From JAUILH01 sp965230535 (lineage in GTDB: Bacteria > Bacteroidota > Bacteroidia > Flavobacteriales_D > JAUILH01), in contig OZ246009.1 of the NCBI GenBank assembly GCA_965230535.1, forward strand, positions 2,170,001-2,234,000: a DNA stretch of 64,000 bases. The letters are read 5' to 3'. The position numbers were made by a program, and so were the translations under genes. The notes beneath the pieces are model-generated. The model was not told where the DNA came from, did no database searches, and worked only from the letters and a program-made list of their open reading frames with translations. This document shows positions 52,101-59,116 of this stretch, one piece after another (within the stretch, counting starts at the first letter, position 1; each line of letters starts with the position of its first letter).

Positions 52101-55100
52101 CCATACAGGATGGAGAAAACAGATCAGTTATCTGGCCAATCACCATCAACAATCCGGCCTCAAATTTTAAAGCAGATAATGTATGGCTACATTTCAAATG
52201 CCCAAGCGAACAAATGGAAGTCATATGTCTTAAAAATGATGTTGGAGACACCTTATTTCTTGATGGAGATATCTATAAAATTGGAGACATCAACAAAAAC
52301 TCCAGCGAAACTTACTATTTGACATGTACCTACAGTGCCTGTGCTCCTGATTACATTGTGGCCTATACCGGTTATGAGTGTTCTGCATATCCGGATTCAT
52401 TCGCCTACTTCTATTGTCCATATACTACATATCCGCTGCATGTAGAACCAAAACCCGCAGCATTTCAAACCAGAATTTATGGAGAAACACTTGGAGGCAA
52501 CTGTAGTAACACACTTCAACTGGAAGTTGACATGGCCAGCGTGAAATTTGGTCATCTAGACAGTATGAGGATTCGTTTCGAGAGTACGAACAACGCCATT
52601 TCCTATATCCCCGGAAGTACAACATTGAGTTACCCAACCGGGGCAAGTGACATATCTGTGAGTGATCCGGAGAATGACCAGGGATTGGTTTATAAAATGG
52701 AAAACCTTTCGGCTTACTTGAGAGAAAACGGCTTGCCAGGGGTAGGAGATATTGCCAATAGCAGATTCAAATTAAAGTTTAACCTAAACATTGAAAGCTA
52801 TTATAAAACAGGGGATTATGTTTCCGTACAGTTGACAGCAACAGAAATGTGTCAGCTTCAATTGCCAACCATAAATCTGGCCTACGATCCTGCCATAGAA
52901 TTTGACTCAGACAGCAATACCGGGTTGACCAACCAGAGCACAAACACCTGGGGTGTGGCCTGGGTTGACTACAACGGTGATGGTTATGACGATTGTTTTG
53001 TATCCAACTATGAAAATAGTCAGGGGAACTTACTTTACCGAAATGAAGGCAACGGAACCTTTACCAGCGTAAACGCGGGTTCTCTTACGCAATTGGCAAT
53101 GAATACGGTATCCAGTACCTGGGCAGACTTTGACAACGATGGTGATTTAGATGTTTTCCTGGCCAATAATGTCGGAGCCAGCAATATGCTCTACAGCAAT
53201 GCTGGAAACGGAACTTTTTCTCTTGACACTTCACTAAATCTCAATAAATACTCCGGGTACTGCCACAACGCCACCTGGGTTGATTACGACAACGATGGAT
53301 TCACTGACCTGTTCGTGACAGACTATATGGCCACTAAATACAATCTCCTGTACCACAATAATGGAGACGGTAGTTTCACGAAAATCTCGAATAGTGCCAT
53401 AACCATGGATCCAATGAAGTCGATTGGCAGTACCTGGGCAGATTATGATAACGACGGTGACCTAGATGCCTTTGTTCCCAATACAAATGGTGAAAACAAT
53501 GCTTTATACACCAACATTGGAAATGGAGATTTTATTAGAGTAAGTACCGGAGACGTAGCCACCGATGGTGGTAATTCTGTGGGATGTAGCTGGGGAGATT
53601 ATGACAACGATGGTTACTTAGATTTATTCGTGGCCAATACCGGAGAAGAAGCCGATTTTTTATACCACAACAACCAGGGACAGTCTTTTACCAAGGTTTT
53701 GATTCCTGGTTTAACAACGGATCTATACAACAGCAGCGGAAGTTCCTGGATAGACATAGATAACGATGGGGATTTGGATTTATTCATCTCCCGGGATCTT
53801 GGAACTCCCAGCGCATTATACATCAATACAGGAAATGGTTCTTTTTCACTGTCAAACATTAATCTTTCTGAGGTTTTAGGGAATTCTTACCCCAATGCCT
53901 GGAGCGATTACGATAGGGACGGAGACATGGATGTCTTTATTGGCAATAGAAACATGGAAACAGATGTTGTTTTCGAAAACAAAAGGGGCAGTTGCAACAA
54001 CTTCTTATGCTTTGATCTGATAGGCACAATGAGCAACAAAAGTGCTATTGGAGCAAAAGTTCGTGTGTTAGCCCACATCAACGGAACACCTGTGTGGCAG
54101 TTGAGGGAAATTAGTGCTCAAACCGGAGGTGGAGCCGGTAGTCAAAATTCATTGACAGCTAATTTCGGACTTGGAGACGCCACACAGGCAGATTCCGTAA
54201 TTATTGAATGGCCATCGGGCTTAAAGCAATCCATTACCAACTTAATGGCAGGTGGCTGCAATACCATTACAGAACCTCTTGGGAATGAAGTATGTGGAGA
54301 GATCTTCAACGACGAAAATGGCAATTGTGTGAAAGATACTGGAGAACAAACACTGCCTAATCGAATGATAGAGATTCTACCCGGTCCAAGATACGTAACA
54401 AGTAAAGAAGACGGTTCTTATAGCATATACCTGGAAGATGGCAATTACTCGTTTACTGTCTTAGAAAACGCCACATGGATCAATTCATGTCCAACACCAA
54501 CTACTATCAATCTTAATGGAGAGGATACCTGTGGTGTCAACTTTGGACTCAATACTTTATGCCAGGGCACAGACCTTGAAGTCAGTTCCGGAGCAACCGC
54601 CTTCAGAAGAGGATTCAAAAACACCATTGTGGTGAATTGTAAAAACAACAGTTCGGTTGATGCTACGAGTGTAATTCTAGACATTGAATTAGACGATGAA
54701 CTGGAGATTTTGTCCAGCGACCTCCAATGGAACAGTATTAACTATCTCGACTCAACCATAAGCTATCGTTGGGAGATAGCCAGCATTCCTGCTTTTTCCA
54801 GCGTGACCATCACATTGATCGATTCTGTTGATTTATATGCCACATTGGGAGACAGTTTAACCGTTTCGAGCACAATTCAGGCTTTCGAAACCGATTGTTT
54901 CATGAGCAACAATACCTACTCAGAAAGGGGAGAGGTAGTAGGCTCTGTAGATCCTAACGACAAACTGGTTTCACCAAGCATTCACAACGGCATTGCAGAC
55001 ATTACCGATGAGGATGTTTTACACTACAAAATCAGATTTCAAAACGTGGGTAACTACTACGCAAGTAGAGTAATCATAAAAGACACCTTGTCTCCATATC

Positions 55101-55651
55101 TCGATTTGAGCACTCTGGAATTTGGTACATGCTCGCATAAATTCTCAGCTTCACTTGAAGATGGCATACTCACATGGATGGTTGATGACATCATACTACC
55201 GGATAGTTCGGAAAGTGAAGAATTGAGTCAGGGATTCGTTAGTTTCACTGTCAAAGCACTGAAAAACACCCCATCAGAATCCTTAATCGCCAATCGCGCA
55301 TCTATTCAATTCGATTACAACGACGAGATCATCACAAATGAGGTCTACAACAGATTTATCAACTACCAATCTTCAAAAGAGGCCGCACTTATGGCAGAAC
55401 TCTTCCCAAATCCATGCACAGATCACATAAACGTGGCTATGCTGGTTCGTCGTAATAAAATCTACCTTCCAATAGAGCAAATTACCATTCAAAATGCACT
55501 TGGTAAAATCACTCATATGCTTCCCATTCCGGGACAAAAGCACGTTGTGGTTGATTTAGCAAATGAACCTCCAGGGGTGTATCTAATAAAGATCACCGAT
55601 ATTCTTGGGCGGACTGTGAGTGATAAGTTTGTTAGGGTTGAAGGAGAGTAG
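49166..55651 (+). CDS. Giant secreted FG-GAP/ASPIC-UnbV protein with T9SS sorting domain
   Basis: A 2161-residue surface protein with a signal peptide (MKQILLYLTSLFLSTGIQAQ). Residues ~20-1240 are beta-rich repeats of DUF11-like character. About 1245-1600 hold FG-GAP/VCBS-type repeats with Ca-binding loops (DYNGDGYDD, DFDNDGDLDVFLANN, DYDNDGFTDLFVTDY, DIDNDGDLDLFIS). About 1610-1700 form an ASPIC/UnbV domain (GAKVRVLAHINGTPVWQLRE, VIIEWPSG). An SdrD/B-like repeat follows (GEIFNDENGNCVKDTGE), then a DUF7619-like region (VDPNDKLVSP). The C-terminal sorting domain begins LFPNPCTDHINV. It likely acts as an adhesin or matrix protein. The gene faces the polysaccharide regulators, and a sigma-54-like promoter and dyad precede it. 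Confidence 0.9.
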   Translation: MKQILLYLTSLFLSTGIQAQVTVSSTVFNEIDVCGDHKSFLVKVINQKTGAAISPLVSCNLPEGMEYVPGSILQLNGNIVSSNIFDLSAPVFNAANISAGDSLFFEIKIKALVPAIAEQQSGTVFRNTVEYSDNQDQESHLSNAYNILYPAMSITNVSPTSITGLNGQQVQRQITIVNAGYGKCESLRISDIRNNVGLSLSATSIGTIDSNGEIIHISGADLMTIGNNDAYFDFGETLTITETLDLSGCNNVTVSSAIAVHWGCESDSISTTNSNAHVTIGQKNPNISISSDNVPSTCVGSPSKASLTLTNNGQGLATNLTLEIYKSSGNGYDEDIFSRIDETSFTYSINGGAIISFTPQTTNTRDDGPYACLGNSPIGKVEYSAPFDLAPGDQVLVSWDMYQCCISECLEQGNMGWKYGITYQDFCLNNNYSKGGTGEGPTELNAFIFTETPTDLFEGEIIENSYHISSWENNLAQGQGAHYKLQFILPAGLVWSGNSSDLKWEVNNISWFPNNVTYNQVSSALEATFPLPSPFIIPKSEIKLSLQGFCNGGINSGTQTTDLSIFYVANDTCSNVCEVAMICNEQVQSDLHCPIGACEGLYFYGFDTYRTSFGLPDNDINGLADASGNIDLNKIEIGRSMMGDTIRTIAKGLVMSSIGQSFNYLYAESDIELGSLMEPFRASVVIYDASQGVSFSCDQVTISHYTSGTDRVCRYAVSPPQLHNQGCADFANFAFEAGDSISLQVDYRMVSNLGPSVKEILIENQFFLSQSTNPWNSSATKYSCDSRKGRHTLIGYEFVNESRNNYNFTTCTKTIRQSFRLSIGDCCDNYQGGNLFPYEYRNWAHLKEAIVTIPDHYEFVDAYFTQSRTKATNSKANQSVYNITPTGSSPVVLHFDLETLYQDYGGTISLSDDGFSGTLNVELAPSCDVAINTYEDVEWRCKFAQSDYIGGGTSNWIYPDLNDRVKYNPTNLTLSSVNPIQDGENRSVIWPITINNPASNFKADNVWLHFKCPSEQMEVICLKNDVGDTLFLDGDIYKIGDINKNSSETYYLTCTYSACAPDYIVAYTGYECSAYPDSFAYFYCPYTTYPLHVEPKPAAFQTRIYGETLGGNCSNTLQLEVDMASVKFGHLDSMRIRFESTNNAISYIPGSTTLSYPTGASDISVSDPENDQGLVYKMENLSAYLRENGLPGVGDIANSRFKLKFNLNIESYYKTGDYVSVQLTATEMCQLQLPTINLAYDPAIEFDSDSNTGLTNQSTNTWGVAWVDYNGDGYDDCFVSNYENSQGNLLYRNEGNGTFTSVNAGSLTQLAMNTVSSTWADFDNDGDLDVFLANNVGASNMLYSNAGNGTFSLDTSLNLNKYSGYCHNATWVDYDNDGFTDLFVTDYMATKYNLLYHNNGDGSFTKISNSAITMDPMKSIGSTWADYDNDGDLDAFVPNTNGENNALYTNIGNGDFIRVSTGDVATDGGNSVGCSWGDYDNDGYLDLFVANTGEEADFLYHNNQGQSFTKVLIPGLTTDLYNSSGSSWIDIDNDGDLDLFISRDLGTPSALYINTGNGSFSLSNINLSEVLGNSYPNAWSDYDRDGDMDVFIGNRNMETDVVFENKRGSCNNFLCFDLIGTMSNKSAIGAKVRVLAHINGTPVWQLREISAQTGGGAGSQNSLTANFGLGDATQADSVIIEWPSGLKQSITNLMAGGCNTITEPLGNEVCGEIFNDENGNCVKDTGEQTLPNRMIEILPGPRYVTSKEDGSYSIYLEDGNYSFTVLENATWINSCPTPTTINLNGEDTCGVNFGLNTLCQGTDLEVSSGATAFRRGFKNTIVVNCKNNSSVDATSVILDIELDDELEILSSDLQWNSINYLDSTISYRWEIASIPAFSSVTITLIDSVDLYATLGDSLTVSSTIQAFETDCFMSNNTYSERGEVVGSVDPNDKLVSPSIHNGIADITDEDVLHYKIRFQNVGNYYASRVIIKDTLSPYLDLSTLEFGTCSHKFSASLEDGILTWMVDDIILPDSSESEELSQGFVSFTVKALKNTPSESLIANRASIQFDYNDEIITNEVYNRFINYQSSKEAALMAELFPNPCTDHINVAMLVRRNKIYLPIEQITIQNALGKITHMLPIPGQKHVVVDLANEPPGVYLIKITDILGRTVSDKFVRVEGE

Positions 55652-55656
55652 GCGTA

Positions 55657-55676
55657 AAAATCACTGTTTTCCGTGA
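55657..55676 (+). repeat. Dispersed hairpin motif, copy 3
   Basis: AAAATCACTGTTTTCCGTGA, one mismatch in the hairpin relative to the copy at 16940. Confidence 0.45.
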
Positions 55677-55839
55677 TGTCTTTTTAAGTTTTCAAATTGA
55701 TCGCACGCTCAATTTCATTAGTCAATTTATTAGCTTAAAACAAGCACTACATCTGAATAACACAATTTATCCAATGGGCTATTCTTCCTTTAGATATTTG
55801 CTTAAGCTACTCTTATTATTGTAACAGAAAACAGTTCTT

Positions 55840-55859
55840 AAAATCATGGTTTTCAGGGT
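55840..55859 (+). repeat. Dispersed hairpin motif, copy 4
   Basis: AAAATCATGGTTTTCAGGGT, the most diverged copy, followed by a T run (GTTTTTT) that could stop transcription. Confidence 0.4.
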
Positions 55860-55952
55860 GTTTTTTACAGGCCACATGAATTAATTTTCCATATACTAAA
55901 TTATTTTGCCCTGTGCATATACAGTTTAGATTTTATTTAATACTGGAGAAAA

Positions 55953-55997
55953 ATGGCAAAAGTAAGCTCATCTTATAAAAGAAGGCTTAAGGTATGA
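55953..55997 (+). other. Very short open frame, 14 codons, coupled to the next gene
   Basis: ATG with upstream CTGGAG encodes MAKVSSSYKRRLKV; its TGA overlaps the ATG at 55994. This would suit a leader peptide that sets translation of the membrane protein gene. It may equally be chance. Confidence 0.3.
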
Positions 55998-56326
55998 CTG
56001 CAATAGAATATCTAGACATACTTATGAGTAACGCCAAGAGTAAAGTCTGGGCCTTTCGTTGGATTTCTATAATCATGCTTTTTTTAGGCACAGCATTACT
56101 ATTGATTCCATTTCTTAATCTTATTTCTGATGATCTTTCTGTGCAATATGCTCAATATGGCTTTGGATTCCTCAATATGCTGACACCAATATATTTGAAT
56201 GGACATATCTATAAGGGTAAAAAACAAGTTCTCGACCTTGAAATGGCAAAATCTGAAGCATTAAGAACTGATGATGAAACTGTTCGAGAGAAAATAATCG
56301 AAGGTATTTTAAAACAATTTAGTTAA
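55994..56326 (+). CDS. Hypothetical two-helix membrane protein, 110 aa
   Basis: A small protein with two hydrophobic segments (about residues 21-45, WISIIMLFLGTALLLIPFL, and a weaker 52-70) and a charged cytoplasmic tail ending TVREKIIEGILKQFS. I do not recognise the family. Twelve bases separate it from the next gene, with which it appears to form a two-gene unit. Sharing of small membrane proteins with an envelope or defence system is conceivable; nothing in the sequence settles it. Confidence 0.6.
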   Translation: MTAIEYLDILMSNAKSKVWAFRWISIIMLFLGTALLLIPFLNLISDDLSVQYAQYGFGFLNMLTPIYLNGHIYKGKKQVLDLEMAKSEALRTDDETVREKIIEGILKQFS

Positions 56327-56338
56327 ATATAATAGAGT

Positions 56339-57052
56339 ATGCTCCCTGAAGAATTGGCAGAGAAACTAAAACAGAGCGCAAGTAGTAGAAAACGAATGCT
56401 CTTCATAGGAACAACAATATATGTTATCATTTTTTTAGGTGGAGGGATCATGTGGTTATGGTATACCAAATCTACAATAGATGACAGACAGGCTCAACTA
56501 GACAACAAACAAGAAAGGGTTTTGACCTTAGAAGACGAATTATCCACTAAACAAAATGAACTTGACTCTTTACAAATTAAAGTTCAAAATTTAAATCTAT
56601 ACTTAGAGAAGGCAGACAATTTTATTGACAATGTAGTCTCTTTTGACGACATGCAATTCAAACATATTGGAACCAAGTTGGGCCCAGAACAAGGGTTATT
56701 CTTTCATCTGAAGGAATTACAATGGGAAGGTATTAAGTTCAATAATTATGGGATGTCTTTTGTGGACGGCATGAACTCTCCTGCTCTTATGTCTCACATA
56801 CTTTTAGAGCATGGAATCATTCAGAATAAATATCGAGATGCAATGGACTTGGTTAATTACGGAGGTATGCCGATTACGAATGATGAACCTAGTTCTGGTG
56901 ACATAGTTGTCTATGAAAGCGGCTATACCATGTTATTCATTGGTTCCTCTCAATATGCTTCCGAATTTGTTATTGGCATGACTCCGTATGGTATCCTTCA
57001 ACTTGAAGTTAATTTTGCCCAATTAAAGTATGTGCTAAGACCTAAATATTAA
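56339..57052 (+). CDS. Membrane-anchored coiled-coil protein with NlpC/P60-like, apparently inactive, domain
   Basis: A 237-residue protein: a cytoplasmic N-terminus, one membrane helix (MLFIGTTIYVIIFLGGGIMW, about 20-40), and a coiled coil (about 45-90, heptads in LEDELSTKQNELDSLQIKVQNL). A globular C-terminal domain follows. In it, MNSPALMSHILLEHGI, SSGDIVVYESGYTMLFIGSS and the spacing between them recall NlpC/P60 hydrolases (DCSGF..., PGDLVFF...H.GIYVG). However, the catalytic Cys and His positions are not Cys or His. It may bind rather than cut cell-wall peptides. The resemblance is by eye only. It pairs with the gene at 55994. Confidence 0.6.
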   Translation: MLPEELAEKLKQSASSRKRMLFIGTTIYVIIFLGGGIMWLWYTKSTIDDRQAQLDNKQERVLTLEDELSTKQNELDSLQIKVQNLNLYLEKADNFIDNVVSFDDMQFKHIGTKLGPEQGLFFHLKELQWEGIKFNNYGMSFVDGMNSPALMSHILLEHGIIQNKYRDAMDLVNYGGMPITNDEPSSGDIVVYESGYTMLFIGSSQYASEFVIGMTPYGILQLEVNFAQLKYVLRPKY

Positions 57053-57198
57053 ATGATTGGCTGATCACGCTCCAAAATGGAATATATGATGTTGCTATTA
57101 ACTAGCCTTCCATCCACAACAAAAACACGTCATTCATAACAATTTCTAATTCGGCTATTTAATTTTCTCGTCATTGCGACTATAAAATTAAAAGCAAC

Positions 57199-58992
57199 AT
57201 GAAAAACATTTTACCCGTGGCAATGCTCATACTTGGAAGTTTTATGAGTCAGGCCAACACAATCACAGTTACTAACACCAACGATTCAGGACCAGGGTCT
57301 CTCAGAGAAGCTTCTGTAAATGCAGCCAGCGGAGACACCATTCGTTTTAGTCCAAGTCTGTTAACCACTGCAGTTGATTCTATATCGCTTACCACAGAAA
57401 TTGATTTTGGTACCAAAGAAGTCGTTATTAAAGGCCTGTACACTTCCACAGATACTTTATTCATCTCAGGAGCAAATAACTCTCGTATTTTTCATTTCGG
57501 TGCAAATGGAGACGTGTATTTAGATTCTCTGGTATTGATTAACGGAAATGGAGGAGGAGCCGCCCTCAATGGAAATGGAGGAGCCATACTTTTTAGCGCT
57601 TTAGATGACACCGTGTATGTTAAGAACTCTATGATATACAATAATGATGCTTTCTCCAGTGGTGGTGGCATTTTTTGCTATGGAATGAAACCAGGACTCT
57701 GCATGGACAATGTTACACTAAGGAATAACACAACTATTGGCAATGGCGGAGGATTATATATGGCACCCAATCAGGTCTCAGAGAATCACTTGATATTAAA
57801 CAACTGTACGGTTTCAGGAAATACTGCAAACCGGGGAGCTGGTATATATACGCTGGCAGAAATTACTATCGTAACAATGACAAGGACCACCGTTGTGCAC
57901 AATACAGCTTTGACCGCAACTGGAGGAATAGATATATCCGCTGGCACTACAGGACAACTTGACCTTGTTAATTCAACAGTGGCCTTTAACAATGCACCTG
58001 CTACTCCGGGAATCTATATAATTGCCGCCTGGAATCCTGTTCTTTACCCAAAAAACTCAATCATCATTGAAAACGGAAATGGTCAAACAGGAATTGAAGG
58101 AAACTTAAGTTTGGTTTCGAATGGATACAACATTTTTAGTGACAACCTTCCAACTGTGCCTTTTTCACAACTGGCAACCACAGACATGTTAAGTCAAACT
58201 GCTGCCAATGTAAACTTGTCTTCTTTAGACTTCCACGGAGGAACCACACAAACCATGAAGCCATTAACAGGAAGTGTTGCCATAGATATGGGCGATCCTT
58301 CTGATGCAAGTCCTGCCCAAAATGGCTTGATCAGTGGTGTAAGAGATATTGGTGCGGCTGAAAGCTGTAATGCGACAATTTCCTCATTTAGCGTAAGCGA
58401 ATGCACGGCCTATACAGTACCAAGTGGAGATTCTACCTATACAACGACTGGAACATATACTGTAAACGATACCATTGTTAATGCACAAGGGTGCGACAGT
58501 TTACTAAGCATTACACTTACAATTCAGGGTGGAGCGGACACCTCTACAAGCCTAAATGGATTGACCATCACTTCTAATGCGACTGGTGTTACCTACCAAT
58601 GGATCGATTGCGATAACAATGCCCCAATTAATGGAGAAACCAGTGCCAGTTATACAGCTACAGTTAATGGAAACTATGCAGTAGTAGTAACAGACGGTAA
58701 TTGCTCCGATACCTCAGCATGTGTAGCTATTACAACAGTTGGAGTAGAGGATCTTTCTGATATTGCAGGTACAATTTCAATTTATCCTAATCCGGTGATA
58801 AATGTGTTAAACATTGACACAGACAATTTGAATATCAATACCATCTCTGTTGTAAGCACCACAGGACAGACTATTAAAACCATAAACACTGCAACAAATA
58901 CTGTTGATGTATCTGATCTGGCATCCGGTATTTACTTTTTGCAGATTCAAACCCCCAAGGGTATCGTGAGTAAGCGATTTATTAAGCGGTAG
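57199..58992 (+). CDS. Secreted parallel beta-helix protein (CSLREA-type) with Ig-like linker and T9SS type A sorting domain
   Basis: A 597-residue T9SS cargo. The signal peptide (MKNILPVAMLILGSFMSQAN) is followed by NTNDSGPGSLREASVNAASGDTIRF, the CSLREA-type opening of right-handed beta-helix surface proteins. Repeats such as GNGGGLYMAP, NTANRGAGIYT and AATPGIYIIAAWNP follow to about 390. The Ig-like linker has YQWIDCDNN and SDTSACV, homologous to those in the proteins at 17458 and 61317. The sorting domain starts ISIYPNPVINVLNIDT and ends VSKRFIKR. Such proteins often adhere or bind glycans. A perfect terminator follows. Confidence 0.88.
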   Translation: MKNILPVAMLILGSFMSQANTITVTNTNDSGPGSLREASVNAASGDTIRFSPSLLTTAVDSISLTTEIDFGTKEVVIKGLYTSTDTLFISGANNSRIFHFGANGDVYLDSLVLINGNGGGAALNGNGGAILFSALDDTVYVKNSMIYNNDAFSSGGGIFCYGMKPGLCMDNVTLRNNTTIGNGGGLYMAPNQVSENHLILNNCTVSGNTANRGAGIYTLAEITIVTMTRTTVVHNTALTATGGIDISAGTTGQLDLVNSTVAFNNAPATPGIYIIAAWNPVLYPKNSIIIENGNGQTGIEGNLSLVSNGYNIFSDNLPTVPFSQLATTDMLSQTAANVNLSSLDFHGGTTQTMKPLTGSVAIDMGDPSDASPAQNGLISGVRDIGAAESCNATISSFSVSECTAYTVPSGDSTYTTTGTYTVNDTIVNAQGCDSLLSITLTIQGGADTSTSLNGLTITSNATGVTYQWIDCDNNAPINGETSASYTATVNGNYAVVVTDGNCSDTSACVAITTVGVEDLSDIAGTISIYPNPVINVLNIDTDNLNINTISVVSTTGQTIKTINTATNTVDVSDLASGIYFLQIQTPKGIVSKRFIKR

Positions 58993-59020
58993 TATTTGAA
59001 TAGAAACACTTTTTATGTGG

Positions 59021-59051
59021 ACGGCTATCAGTTTTTGGTAGCCGTTTTTTT
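59021..59051 (+). terminator. Rho-independent terminator after the beta-helix T9SS gene
   Basis: ACGGCTA (59021-59027) pairs with TAGCCGT (59039-59045), 11-nt loop, then seven T. Confidence 0.92.
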
Positions 59052-59116
59052 GTGATATATAGACGCATTAATGTCATGTATAACGTAGTTCTCTGTAGAA
59101 GTACTACATTTAAACC

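Larger units (their letters stand above)
55652..55993 (+). other. Intergenic region with two dispersed hairpin motifs
   Basis: There is no convincing gene in this stretch. It carries two copies of the AAAATCA-hairpin motif (55657-55676 and 55840-55859). The first also looks terminator-like (ATCAC...GTGAT followed by TCTTTTT). A 14-codon frame (55953-55997, MAKVSSSYKRRLKV) with a GGAG-type ribosome site overlaps the next gene start as ATGA. Confidence 0.5.

Noticed and set aside
52950..53960. Tandem DNA repeat
   Set aside because: The repeated D-x-D/N-G-D-x-D stretches are protein-level FG-GAP repeats within the giant T9SS gene; the nucleotide sequences have diverged.
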